NCBI RefSeq assembly: GCF_003201475.1
Contig: NZ_QJJK01000013.1
Location: forward strand, 1 to 64,000
DNA: 64,000 bases
Reading direction: 5' to 3'
Origin: Chelatococcus asaccharovorans
GTDB taxonomy: Bacteria > Pseudomonadota > Alphaproteobacteria > Rhizobiales > Beijerinckiaceae
Shown: positions 25,848-34,469 of the stretch, piece by piece
How positions within the stretch are numbered: position 1 is the first letter of the stretch
How the letters are laid out: each line of letters begins with the position of its first letter
The notes under the pieces: model-generated
Seen by the model: the letters and a program-made list of their open reading frames with translations, nothing else
Told to the model about the DNA's origin: nothing
Databases searched by the model: none
Position numbers and translations under genes: made by a program

Positions 25848-27440
25848 ATGCTGAATACGGTCAGGTCGCAACGCGGAATGGTCACGGCGCCGCATCATCT
25901 TGCCAGCGAGGCAGGGTTGCGTGTCCTGCGCGACGGCGGGAACGCGATCGAGGCAGCAATTGCCATGGCAGCCACCCTCGCCGTCGTCTATCCGCATATG
26001 ACGGGGATCGGCGGGGACGGCTTCTGGATCATCGCCCCTCCCGGTGGTGATCCCATCGCGATCGATGCGTGCGGCCGCGCAGCCCGTGCCGCCACGCCCG
26101 ATCTGTATAATGATGCGGGACTGTCGCTCGTCCCGACGCGCGGTCCTCTTGCCGCCAATACGGTCGCGGGGACCGTGTCTGGCTGGCGTGAGGCGCAGCA
26201 GTTGAGCACGACGCTCGGCGGCGGTCTGCCGCTTGGGCGCATCCTGGAAGATGCGATCTGGTACGCCGAGAACGGCTTCCCGGTGTCGGCAAGCCAGGCC
26301 GAACTCACGCAGGCCAAGCTTGCTGAGCTCCGCAACGCTCCGGGATTCGCCGCGACCTTTCTCCCGGACGGGCGGCTGCCAACGACCGGCGAATTCATGC
26401 GCCTGCCCGCCTTGGCCGCAACCCTTCGCCGCCTGGCGGCGGCAGGCTTCGATGACCTCTATCGCGGTGAACTCGGCCGCCGGCTTGCATCCGACCTTGC
26501 CGCCATCGGGGCGCCGCTGACACAGCTCGACCTCGCGGACCATCACGCCATAACGGCCTCGCCGTTGGCCACGACGCTGCGCGGAGGCATTCGGCTGGTG
26601 AATTGTCCGCCGCCCACGCAGGGGGTGGCGTCGCTCATGATCCTGGCGATCTTCGATCGTTTGCAGGTAACGGCGGATGCCGAGACCTTCGGTCACGTGC
26701 ACGGCCTGGTGGAGGCGACCAAGCGGGCGTTCGTCCTCCGCGACAGGCTTGTCGGAGATCCCGCCAGCATGGCGGAGACGGCACAGGATCAGTTGCAGCC
26801 GGAGCGGCTCGACAGCCTCGCCGCCGCCATCGATATGCGCCAAGCGATGCCTTGGCCGGCAGAGCCCTCCGGCGGAGATACGGTCTGGCTTGGCGCCATC
26901 GACGCAAACGGCGTCGCCGTGAGCTTCATCCAAAGCATTTTCTTTGAGTTCGGATCGGGATGCGTGCTGCCGGAAACAGGTGTGCTCTGGCAGAACCGAG
27001 GCTCTAGCTTCTCGTTGTCGGATGGCATTCGCCAACTCGGCCCGGGCCGAAAGCCGTTTCACACGCTCAATCCGGCAGCCGCCTCTTTTCCGGACGGTCG
27101 GGTCATGGTTTACGGAACCATGGGGGGAGAGGGGCAACCGCAGACGCAGGCCGCCATCTTCACGCGCTACGGGATCTATGGCCAGGATCTCCAGTCGGCA
27201 ATCACAGCGCCGCGCTGGCTCCTCGGCAAGACCTGGGGCGAAGACAGCGTCACGCTCAAAGTCGAGAACCGGTTCTCGGACAGTCTGATCGCAGACTTGC
27301 GCGGCGCCGGCCATGACGTTGCATTGGTCGACGCCTTCACGAGCACGATGGGGCACGCCGGTGCGATCGTCCGCCATGCCAACGGCCTGCTCGAGGGTGC
27401 AAGTGATCCGCGCAGCGACGGCGCAGCCATAGGCTATTAG
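25848..27440 (+). CDS. Gamma-glutamyltransferase-family Ntn hydrolase, oxamate hydrolase (HpxW)-like
   Basis: A 530-residue GGT-superfamily proenzyme without a signal peptide, so cytoplasmic. The autocleavage/nucleophile Thr is probably Thr345 in SGGDTVWLGAID; classic GGTs have TTH there, and the downstream VAVSFIQSIFFEFGSG matches the FGSG/N-terminal beta-chain region. The D-T-V-W-x-G form and lack of export resemble HpxW, the oxamate amidohydrolase of the allantoin pathway, more than periplasmic GGT; this is from memory. It would self-cleave into two chains and hydrolyse an amide bond. AGGTGA precedes ATG 25848. Substrate is uncertain. Confidence 0.8.
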   Translation: MLNTVRSQRGMVTAPHHLASEAGLRVLRDGGNAIEAAIAMAATLAVVYPHMTGIGGDGFWIIAPPGGDPIAIDACGRAARAATPDLYNDAGLSLVPTRGPLAANTVAGTVSGWREAQQLSTTLGGGLPLGRILEDAIWYAENGFPVSASQAELTQAKLAELRNAPGFAATFLPDGRLPTTGEFMRLPALAATLRRLAAAGFDDLYRGELGRRLASDLAAIGAPLTQLDLADHHAITASPLATTLRGGIRLVNCPPPTQGVASLMILAIFDRLQVTADAETFGHVHGLVEATKRAFVLRDRLVGDPASMAETAQDQLQPERLDSLAAAIDMRQAMPWPAEPSGGDTVWLGAIDANGVAVSFIQSIFFEFGSGCVLPETGVLWQNRGSSFSLSDGIRQLGPGRKPFHTLNPAAASFPDGRVMVYGTMGGEGQPQTQAAIFTRYGIYGQDLQSAITAPRWLLGKTWGEDSVTLKVENRFSDSLIADLRGAGHDVALVDAFTSTMGHAGAIVRHANGLLEGASDPRSDGAAIGY

Positions 27441-27499
27441 CGCATCTTCGGGCGAAATGGACACCGCTTCGCGTGAAGACAATGCTTGGAAATAAGGAC

Positions 27500-27543
27500 C
27501 TGGAGCCTATCCGGTGAACTGGAGTTCACTGGATAGGCTCCAG
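27500..27543. repeat. Near-perfect 21-bp hairpin
   Basis: The left arm CTGGAGCCTATCCGGTGAACT and the right arm AGTTCACTGGATAGGCTCCAG (one mismatch) are separated by GG, forming a very strong stem 59 bases after the GGT-like stop. No T-run follows on either strand, so it may be a repeat-derived element that also blocks transcription. The arms contain CTGGAGC/GCTCCAG, reminiscent of the inverted repeat at 28541-28619. Confidence 0.7.
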
Positions 27544-27689
27544 CCATCGACCGGATCGCGGTGCTCCTGCCGAACCCGGCGGAATAATCCATCCCGGGTC
27601 TTTGCTTCGCCCCCGCGGCAGGCTACTTCAGCACCGACATGGCGGAAACTCCAACCGCTTCCAACACATCGCTCTCGTGGATCACCCGC

Positions 27690-28544
27690 ATGTATGGAAT
27701 ACCGTTGAACGACCTCGCCTGGTTGGTGGTCTCGCTGCTGTGCGCGGGCGCTGTCACGGGTCTCCTTGCCGGCGTATTCGGCGTCGGCGGCGGCGCGGTG
27801 GCAGTGCCCGTCCTCTACGAGCTTTTCCGTGTGACGGGCGTGCCGGAGGAGGTGCGCATGCCGCTCTGTATCGGCACCTCGCTGGCCATCATTATCCCGA
27901 CGTCCATCCGCTCCTTCAACGCGCATAGGGCGCGCGGCGCCGTCGACATGACGATCCTGCGGCAATGGGCCATACCCGTCGTCGTCGGTGTCTGCATGGG
28001 CAGTCTCGTGGCGCGTTATGCGCCGGAGGCCCTCTTCAAATCGGTCTTCGTCGTGGTCGCCGGTGTCTCTGCCGTCCGCCTGCTGTTCGGCAAGGACTCG
28101 TGGAATCTCGGCCTCGAGATGCCGCGCAAGGCCGTCATGACGGTCTATGGCTGGCTCATCGGCGTGCTGTCGAGCCTCATGGGCATCGGCGGGGGACAGT
28201 TGTCCAATCTCTTCATGACGTTCTACGGCCGGCCGATCCACCAGGCCGTGGCGACGTCATCGGGTCTGGGCGTCCTCATCTCGATACCGGGCACGCTCGG
28301 CTATATCTACGCCGGCTGGCCGCGCGCTGCGGAATTCCCGCAGGTCGCCGCGCTCCAGCCACCACTGGCCCTCGGCTATGTGTCGCTCGTCGGCCTCATC
28401 CTGTTCATTCCGACCAGCGTGCTCACCGCACCGCTCGGCGTCAGACTTGCCCACGCCATGCCCAAACGCCGGCTGGAGATCGCTTTCGGCCTTTTCCTGC
28501 TATTGGTGAGCGCCCGCTTTCTCATGAGCCTCCTCCCCCTCTAG
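27690..28544 (+). CDS. TauE/SafE family sulfite/organosulfonate exporter-like permease
   Basis: A 284-residue membrane protein with eight predicted segments and the internal duplication typical of TauE/SafE: GLLAGVFGVGGGAVAVPVL (about 21-39) and GVLSSLMGIGGGQLSNLFM (about 155-173). These G(V/I)GGG motifs are diagnostic. Family members export sulfite or sulfonates or act as general small-anion permeases. The start is uncertain: ATG 27690 matches the usual N-terminus, while ATG 27639 would add 17 residues; neither has a good Shine-Dalgarno. It is separated from the GGT-like gene by a strong hairpin. Confidence 0.85.
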   Translation: MYGIPLNDLAWLVVSLLCAGAVTGLLAGVFGVGGGAVAVPVLYELFRVTGVPEEVRMPLCIGTSLAIIIPTSIRSFNAHRARGAVDMTILRQWAIPVVVGVCMGSLVARYAPEALFKSVFVVVAGVSAVRLLFGKDSWNLGLEMPRKAVMTVYGWLIGVLSSLMGIGGGQLSNLFMTFYGRPIHQAVATSSGLGVLISIPGTLGYIYAGWPRAAEFPQVAALQPPLALGYVSLVGLILFIPTSVLTAPLGVRLAHAMPKRRLEIAFGLFLLLVSARFLMSLLPL

Positions 28545-28619
28545 TGGAGCGAATTTGACATTTGAGTCCCGCCTGACATCAAGCTCCAGATCAAATGTCA
28601 GATTCAAAAGCTCCACTAG
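28541..28619. repeat. Imperfect inverted repeat between convergent genes
   Basis: CTAGTGGAGC (28541-28550) pairs with GCTCCACTAG (28610-28619), and TGACATTTGA (28556-28565) pairs with TCAAATGTCA (28591-28600). The structure overlaps the TauE/SafE stop codon and lies before the end of the minus-strand permease operon. It may work as a bidirectional terminator. The remaining 100 bases up to 28719 hold nothing recognisable. Confidence 0.65.
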
Positions 28620-28719
28620 AACCAATAGCTTGCTAGTCGAACCACTAGCGGCCGTCCTGCCCGCGTCGGTGCAACGACTTTATGAGCCGAAACGGGGCCG
28701 AACGACGGTCCGGCCCGGA

Positions 28720-29553
28720 TCAGCTCTTGACGGCACCGGCGGTGAGGCCAGCGATCAGAAAGCGCTGGAGAGCCAGCACGATCAACACGACGGGCACAAG
28801 TTGGATCGTCGCCGCCGCGAAGACGGCGCCCCACTGCACGCCCTCGGCGGTGCTCAACATCTCACCGATAACGACAGGCGCGGTGCGGGCGTTGCTCGTG
28901 GTGAAAATCATGGCGAAGACATATTCGTTCCAGGCGAAGACGACGACGAACAGCGTCAGCGCGACGAGCCCTTGAGCCGCGAGAGGCAGGATGACCAGCC
29001 GCAGGATCTGCCAGAGGGACGCCCCGTCGAGCGCAGCCGCCTCTTCAAGCTCGATCGGGATCTGCGCCACGAAGGAGCGCATCATCCAGGACCCGAGACT
29101 GACGTAGAATGCTGCGTAGAGCAGGATGAGAATAAGATGACTGTCATTCAGCGCGAGCCAGTTGACCACCGGAAACAGCGGGACCGTCACAACGATCGGC
29201 GGTAACATCCTGACGACCAGCATGAAGACCGCTGAAACCTTGTAAGCAGTCTCCTTCGTCCGCGCGTAGACATAACCCGCGGCAAAAGACGCACAAAGTG
29301 TCAGAAGCACTGTAAAAAGCGTGACGATGATACTGTTGCGCAGGCTTGAGAAGAATTCAGGGTTGAGCCGCGCGAGAGTTGTGAAATTCTCAGCGGTTGG
29401 GATGAAGAACATCCGAAAGGGAACCTCGAAGATCTGGCGCGGCTCCTTGAAGGACGATGTCACGACGAGCAGGATGGGCACCAGGCTCCAGGCCAGCACG
29501 GCCATGACGGCAGCCGCGCGCAACAGACGTGTCAGCGGGCGGTCGTCATGCAT
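28720..29553 (-). CDS. Carbohydrate ABC importer permease (MalG-like, CUT1)
   Basis: A 277-residue inner-membrane permease with six hydrophobic segments. The EAA loop EEAAALDGASLWQILRLVILPL (about 180-201) is the ATPase-docking motif. It starts at GTG 29556 or ATG 29553, both served by AAGGAGGT, and overlaps the end of the MalF-like gene. The two permeases and the binding protein at 33147-34412 make an incomplete CUT1 system: no ATPase gene is present in this stretch, so it must borrow a shared MsmK/UgpC-type ATPase from elsewhere. Substrate is unknown. Confidence 0.9.
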   Translation of the reverse strand: MHDDRPLTRLLRAAAVMAVLAWSLVPILLVVTSSFKEPRQIFEVPFRMFFIPTAENFTTLARLNPEFFSSLRNSIIVTLFTVLLTLCASFAAGYVYARTKETAYKVSAVFMLVVRMLPPIVVTVPLFPVVNWLALNDSHLILILLYAAFYVSLGSWMMRSFVAQIPIELEEAAALDGASLWQILRLVILPLAAQGLVALTLFVVVFAWNEYVFAMIFTTSNARTAPVVIGEMLSTAEGVQWGAVFAAATIQLVPVVLIVLALQRFLIAGLTAGAVKS

Positions 29554-30490
29554 CACGGCGCACCTCCTTGGCCATCCTGTAGAGATAGGGTAGCGCTATC
29601 AGGAGCGACAACAACAGCATACAGACACCGGAAGCTGAGGCCAAGCCGAAGTTCCGAAACTGGAAGGTTTCGCGATAGAGATAGATCGCCAATACTTCGG
29701 TGAGCCGTGCCGGACCGCCGCGCGTCAAGAGCCAGACCTCGCCGAAGAGCCTGATGGCGAAGATATAGCGAAACAGGATGGCGACCAGGATGGCGGGCAT
29801 GATGATCGGCACCTCGACCTTCCAGAACCGCTGCCACGCCGTGGCGCCATCGATGGCTGCCGCTTCCTGGGTCTCTTTTGGCACGCTCAGGAGCGCCGCA
29901 TAGAGAATGAGGAAGGTGAAGGGCATGTGGTGCCAGATGGCGATGATGCAGGCCAGCGCGAGCCCCGCCCACGGCTCGGAATCCCATGGCAGCACCAGGC
30001 CGAGCCCGTCGAGAAGGCGTGACGCAACGCCGACGTCGGGTTCCATCATGAACCGCCACATCACGATGCCGCTGCTCTCTGTGATGGCATAGGGCGCGAT
30101 GATCGCGGCAATGATCAGCTTGCGACCCGTCTCGACGCGCCTCAAGAGAACGGCCACCGCCAATCCGAAGGCGAGTTCGCCATAGACGATCACATTCACG
30201 ACCGCGAAGGTGTTCCAAGCCGCCCGCCAGAAAGCGCCGTCGGTGACAAGCGCCGCGTAATTGGCAAGGCCCACGAAGGCCGGATCCTGGCCAAGCGTCG
30301 ATTTCTGAAAACTCAGCCAGACGATGTAGACGGCGGGCGTTGCCAGCAGGCCGACAAGAAGCAGCATGGCCGGCAGAAGCAGCAGGATATAGAAGCCGTG
30401 GCGCGTCTGAGGACGATGCTGGCGATCCCGCGCTGACGCATCGCGCCGCAGCGGCCTGATGTCGATCCGTCGGGCGATCTGCGCGATCAT
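29546..30490 (-). CDS. Carbohydrate ABC importer permease (MalF-like, CUT1)
   Basis: A 314-residue permease with six hydrophobic segments after a basic N-terminus. The coupling helix QEAAAIDGATAWQRFWKVEVPII (in two parts, about 216-238) is the EAA motif. ATG 30490 is preceded by GGGGAAAA. It is divergent from the FAD oxidoreductase gene across a 231-base region carrying a strong palindrome. With the MalG-like protein it forms the membrane pore of an importer probably feeding the oxidoreductase and hydroxyacid dehydrogenase. Confidence 0.9.
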   Translation of the reverse strand: MIAQIARRIDIRPLRRDASARDRQHRPQTRHGFYILLLLPAMLLLVGLLATPAVYIVWLSFQKSTLGQDPAFVGLANYAALVTDGAFWRAAWNTFAVVNVIVYGELAFGLAVAVLLRRVETGRKLIIAAIIAPYAITESSGIVMWRFMMEPDVGVASRLLDGLGLVLPWDSEPWAGLALACIIAIWHHMPFTFLILYAALLSVPKETQEAAAIDGATAWQRFWKVEVPIIMPAILVAILFRYIFAIRLFGEVWLLTRGGPARLTEVLAIYLYRETFQFRNFGLASASGVCMLLLSLLIALPYLYRMAKEVRRDA

Positions 30491-30649
30491 GGTCGCTTTT
30501 CCCCTATGGCGTCATGGCCTGAATCAGGACACCGGGCGTGCCGCATTGCGCATTCTCCCTCCAATTCCGCCCTCTTGATCGGGTCTTGACTGCGAAAGCA
30601 GCCACGAAAACGTCTAGGGGGCCCTTGCGTTTCTGTCAAGGATGTAAGA

Positions 30650-30674
30650 TTGAATTACATATTTGTAATTTCAA
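30650..30674. promoter_or_regulatory. Candidate GntR operator in the divergent promoter
   Basis: TTGAATTACA-TATT-TGTAATTTCAA is an almost perfect inverted repeat 48 bases upstream of the FAD oxidoreductase ATG. An overlapping TGTAA-N7-TTACA palindrome lies at 30643-30659. The FadR-type regulator at 34470-35255 is the obvious candidate ligand. Its own upstream region (35311-35340) has two TGTAA words around a TGATCA centre. Binding is inferred. Confidence 0.5.
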
Positions 30675-30721
30675 CGAACGAACCTCGGGCGCAGCTCGAG
30701 CGCAGGCAAGGGAGCGACGTT

Positions 30722-32140
30722 ATGGCGAAAGTGGTTGTGGTCGGCGGCGGAACGAGCGGCTTCGCCGCGGCTATTGCTGCAGCGCGGGCGGGGGCGGATG
30801 TCACGCTTCTCGAGCAATCGAGCTATCTCGGCGGCACCATGACGGGCGGCCTTGTCCCGGGCATCGTCTCCTTGCGGCACCAGCCCTGGCGGGATCAGGA
30901 AACCCTCGTCGAGATGGAGACCTCGCATGCCGGCGACCAGGTGGTGCAAGGGATTGCCCAGGAGATGATCGATCGGCTGATCGACGCCGGCGGCGCTTAC
31001 GGCATCCCGGGTCAAGCGACGATCCGCGTGAGCTTCGACCCCGAGATCATGAAGGTGGTCATCGACAAGATGTGCCGCGAGGCGGGTGTTGCCGTCGAAT
31101 ACCACACGAAGGTCACGGCGGTGCTGCGGGAGAACGGGCGCGTCGTCGGGGTGAAGGCCAATTTCGGCGACGAGATCGTTGCAGACCATGTGATCGACAC
31201 CACCGGCGACGGCCATGTGGCCTGGCTTGCCGGCGCTCGCTATGAACAGGGCGAGAAGGGAGACCCGACCTATGTCCAGCCCATCTCGATGTATTTCCTG
31301 ATGGGTGGCGTCGCGCTCGACAAGACGATCGACTACGCGTGCAGCGGACGGGAGGACTTCTCGGAGGGCTATCTGAGGAAGCTGCGCAAGCTCTACGAGG
31401 AGGGCAAACCGCTCACGATCCCGGGGCTCCCGCGCCTGCGGGAGGTGGCTGCGCAGGCGGGCGACTATCCCGGCGCATTTGGCTCAACGACCCTTAACCC
31501 ACGGGCACACAACAATATTTTGCGCCCGATCTTTCGCAATGGGAGAGTCGTCTACGATATCACCATGCACAATGTGGACATGGCCTATCGCGTCGATGCC
31601 ACGGACAACAAGACGCTCAGCGAGGCCATCGGATCGATGCGGGACTTCACGCTGAAGATCGGCGAGTTCTACCGCAAATATGTCCCCGGCTATGAAAACG
31701 CCTATGTCCTGCAGATCGCCGACAACATCGGCATTCGCGAGACGCGGCGTGTGGTCGGTGCGTATATGTTGACGGGTGAAGACGTGCTTGAAGCCCGTTC
31801 GTTTCCCGACAGCATCGGCTATTGCGGCGCGACGGTCGACGTCCACAACATCGATGGCAGCGAGAGCACGCGCATGACCGCTATTCGCGGCGGCCGGCTC
31901 TATCAGATCCCGTACCGCATTCTCGTCCCCGAGGCGATTGACGGTCTGCTGGTCGCGGGACGTTGCGTCTCGGCGGATCGCGTGGCCTGCGGCTCCATCC
32001 GCCAGCAGGCTGGCTGTATCGTGACCGGCCAGGCGGCGGGGGTGGCCGCCGCCTTGGCGACTGATCAGGGCGTTGAAGCCCGTCACCTCCCCATCGGCCT
32101 CCTCCAGCAGGCGCTCAAAGACCAGGGAGCCCAGCTCTGA
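30722..32140 (+). CDS. FAD-dependent oxidoreductase (FAD_oxidored family)
   Basis: A 472-residue flavoprotein. The dinucleotide-binding motif VVVGGGTSGFAAAIAAARAGA is at the N-terminus (split here: VVVGGGTSG, about 4-12), followed by LLEQSSYLGGTMTGG and, near the end, the second FAD contact DGLLVAGRCVSADRVACGSIRQQ. The family is usually annotated FAD_oxidored (pfam12831) and has few defined substrates. ATG 30722 follows AGGGAG. It is first in a plus-strand pair with a D-2-hydroxyacid dehydrogenase, so successive oxidations of an imported sugar acid or polyol are plausible. Confidence 0.88.
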   Translation: MAKVVVVGGGTSGFAAAIAAARAGADVTLLEQSSYLGGTMTGGLVPGIVSLRHQPWRDQETLVEMETSHAGDQVVQGIAQEMIDRLIDAGGAYGIPGQATIRVSFDPEIMKVVIDKMCREAGVAVEYHTKVTAVLRENGRVVGVKANFGDEIVADHVIDTTGDGHVAWLAGARYEQGEKGDPTYVQPISMYFLMGGVALDKTIDYACSGREDFSEGYLRKLRKLYEEGKPLTIPGLPRLREVAAQAGDYPGAFGSTTLNPRAHNNILRPIFRNGRVVYDITMHNVDMAYRVDATDNKTLSEAIGSMRDFTLKIGEFYRKYVPGYENAYVLQIADNIGIRETRRVVGAYMLTGEDVLEARSFPDSIGYCGATVDVHNIDGSESTRMTAIRGGRLYQIPYRILVPEAIDGLLVAGRCVSADRVACGSIRQQAGCIVTGQAAGVAAALATDQGVEARHLPIGLLQQALKDQGAQL

Positions 32141-32199
32141 CGGCCCTTGTCGACACATCCTGCGCGGATCCATCGCGACGCCTTGCCGTCGGCTTCGCG

Positions 32200-33093
32200 A
32201 TGGAGTGGGCATCCAAGCAGGGCCAACATGTCCGGCGCGGCTGCCCTCCTGGGATCGAGCCGACATTTCTCGGTCCCGCACCAACGGATCGCCTCAAACT
32301 CGCGAGACTGGATGTGCTCGTCGTCGGCACGGAGCCCGTTTCAAACGCGCTCCTTGCCGCCTGTCCCCGGCTGAAACTCGTCCAGCGCTGGGGTACGGGG
32401 CTCGACAATATCGACAGAGACTATGTGGCAGGCCGTGGCATCGCCACGGCCGAGCTGCCCGGCGTCAACGCCCGCAGCGTCTCGGAATTCATCCTGCTTG
32501 CCATGCTCGCGCTTCTGCGGCAGCTACCCGATGTCACCGTGTCATGGTCGCGCGGTCGGTGGGAAACAGGCCGGCCCGGGATGGTCTCACGAAGGCTTCA
32601 GGGCAAGACCGTGGGCCTCCTGGGATACGGCGCAATAGGGCGCGATCTCACCAGGCTTCTGCATTCCCTCGACGTCGACATTCTCTACCATGATGTAACT
32701 GCGGCGGAGGTTGCGGGTGTCTCCGCCCGCTACGTCGCGAAGGAGGAACTCCTCGCACGTTCGGACATCGTGACCGTGCAACTCCCGTTGACCCCATCGA
32801 CCCTTTGCGAGATCGGGGCGCCGGAAATCGCCGTGATGAAGCGTTCGGCAATCCTCATTTCGGTCTCGCGGGCCGGGGTCGTCGATGAGGCGGCCGCGCG
32901 CCTTGCCGTGGCAGAAGGCCATCTGGCAGCGGCGAGCTTCGACAATTTCGCGATCGAGCCGCTGCCCGCCGACCAGATCGGTCACACGCCGGGGATATTG
33001 GCCACGCCGCATATCGGCGGGGCGGCCATCGAGGGCTTCGAGGCGCTCGTTGACGCCTGTTTCAAGAGCATTTCCAGTCACTTCGACCTATAG
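32200..33093 (+). CDS. D-2-hydroxyacid dehydrogenase
   Basis: A 297-residue (from ATG) NAD-dependent 2-hydroxyacid dehydrogenase. The Rossmann motif GLLGYGAIGRDL is at about residues 131-142, the catalytic Arg is in SVSRAGVVDE, the Glu probably in AIEPLP, and the acid/base His in ATPHIGG. The N-terminus from ATG 32200 seems clipped: the frame stays open upstream and encodes RRLAVGFAMEW, which looks like the first beta-strand. Translation might begin at CTG 32137, which overlaps the previous stop. It ends at a strong terminator. It likely interconverts a 2-oxo and 2-hydroxy acid. Confidence 0.87.
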   Translation: MEWASKQGQHVRRGCPPGIEPTFLGPAPTDRLKLARLDVLVVGTEPVSNALLAACPRLKLVQRWGTGLDNIDRDYVAGRGIATAELPGVNARSVSEFILLAMLALLRQLPDVTVSWSRGRWETGRPGMVSRRLQGKTVGLLGYGAIGRDLTRLLHSLDVDILYHDVTAAEVAGVSARYVAKEELLARSDIVTVQLPLTPSTLCEIGAPEIAVMKRSAILISVSRAGVVDEAAARLAVAEGHLAAASFDNFAIEPLPADQIGHTPGILATPHIGGAAIEGFEALVDACFKSISSHFDL

Positions 33094-33097
33094 AAAA

Positions 33098-33127
33098 GCC
33101 TGCCGGGAGACGCATCCCGGCAGGCTC
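33098..33127 (-). terminator. Intrinsic terminator
   Basis: AGCCTGCCGGG and CCCGGCAGGCT form a perfect 11-bp stem with an eight-base loop. Read on the minus strand the stem is followed by TTTTC, so it terminates the GntR/binding-protein transcript; it lies five bases after the dehydrogenase stop and may also stop that transcript. Confidence 0.85.
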
Positions 33128-33146
33128 ACATTCATCGGATCAGGCG

Positions 33147-34412
33147 TCAGGCCGCGACCAACGGCACAACCCGCGCCTTCGCGTCGCTCATCGCGGCCTG
33201 AGGATCCTTGCGGCCGAGCAGAGCAAGGCCCACTTCTTCCATCAGCACGCTCATGGCCTGCTGGGCATTGGGGAAGCTCGGCGTGATGAGTCTTGCCGTG
33301 GCGAGTGCCGTCTTGTCGGCGGCCGCGTAGGGCAGGAGCTGCTGCACCCGGGCGTCGTTGTAGGCGGAAGGTCGCACCGGCCCGTTGCCGTTGAGCGTGG
33401 CGAGGATTGTTGCTTCCGGTGTACTCAGATGCCGGATCAGGCTCCAGGCCAGTTCCTTGTTGCGGCCACTACGCGGAATAGCCATCGCCCAGACCGAGGT
33501 CTTGGCGGGAGACGGTTTGCCATCGGCCCCGACGGGCAGGGCCACAGCCTGAACCTTGCCCGGGAATTTGCTGGCCTTCGGATCGTTGAAGGTGAAATAG
33601 CGGCCGAATGGACTGTTGGTCATCGCCGCGCGGCCCTGCTGCATATAGTTGATCACGTCCTCGTTCTTGAAATTCATGATGTTGCGCGGCATCACGTTCG
33701 TCTTGACGAGCTCGCGCATCGTCGTGATCGCCTCAACTGCCGCTGGCTGGTCGATGATGACTTTGAGATCGGGCGTGATGAAATCGCCGCCAAAAGCGCG
33801 AACGATGTCGAGCGTGCAGGCGAGATCTTCCATAGACACGATCAACCCGTAGACTTTCGTGCCATCCTGACGGTCGTAGGTCAGCTTTTCGGCCATCGCG
33901 ATCATGTCGTTGATCGTAGCCGGCGGGCTGGAAAATCCGCGTTCGGCGAAGAGATCGCTATTGTAATGGAGCCCGGTCGTCGCGTGACGATAAGGAATAG
34001 CGGTGACTTTGCCGCTGTAACGATGTGTCTCGAGCATCGCGTCGGGGATCTCGTCGAAGGCCGGTATGGGGTCCTTGGCTTGCCATTCGCGCAGATCCTC
34101 GAAGAGCTGCGCATATTGCGGCCCAACCAGCCCGTTCAGGACGAAGGCCACATCGACGCCGCCCTGGCTGAGACTGGCCTCGCGCAGTGCCCTTTCATTG
34201 GTGGCTTCGACGCCGAAGGTCAGCCAATCGATGGTCGCGCCGTTTTTCTCACGCCAAGCGGCCGTGATGTCGCCCCCCTTGCCCGTCGTCGCCGCAGCCT
34301 TGTGAACGGCATGGGCGACAATGGTGAGCTTTTTGTCCTGCGCAAAGGCTGGCACCGCCTTTGCCATCGAACTGCCCGCAAGCCCGGCCAAGGCTGCGCG
34401 TCGTGTCAGCAT
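33147..34412 (-). CDS. Carbohydrate-type ABC importer, periplasmic binding protein
   Basis: A 421-residue extracellular solute-binding protein (SBP family 1). It has an N-terminal twin-arginine-like TRRAALAGLAGSS leader with cleavage after VPAFAQ (about 24). The mature part begins KKLTIVAHAVHKAA, and the hinge region with VEAITTMRELVKTNVMP and GKVQAVALPVGADG matches maltose-type binding proteins. GGGAGGA precedes ATG 34412. It lies 57 bases after gntR on the same strand and far from its permeases at 28720-30490, with the enzyme genes between. It should recognise the imported compound; identity unknown. Confidence 0.88.
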   Translation of the reverse strand: MLTRRAALAGLAGSSMAKAVPAFAQDKKLTIVAHAVHKAAATTGKGGDITAAWREKNGATIDWLTFGVEATNERALREASLSQGGVDVAFVLNGLVGPQYAQLFEDLREWQAKDPIPAFDEIPDAMLETHRYSGKVTAIPYRHATTGLHYNSDLFAERGFSSPPATINDMIAMAEKLTYDRQDGTKVYGLIVSMEDLACTLDIVRAFGGDFITPDLKVIIDQPAAVEAITTMRELVKTNVMPRNIMNFKNEDVINYMQQGRAAMTNSPFGRYFTFNDPKASKFPGKVQAVALPVGADGKPSPAKTSVWAMAIPRSGRNKELAWSLIRHLSTPEATILATLNGNGPVRPSAYNDARVQQLLPYAAADKTALATARLITPSFPNAQQAMSVLMEEVGLALLGRKDPQAAMSDAKARVVPLVAA

Positions 34413-34469
34413 GCTATCTTCCTCCCATGCGTGGTTCTTGTCGGGCCGGCTGTTGCCGTGCCGTGATCG

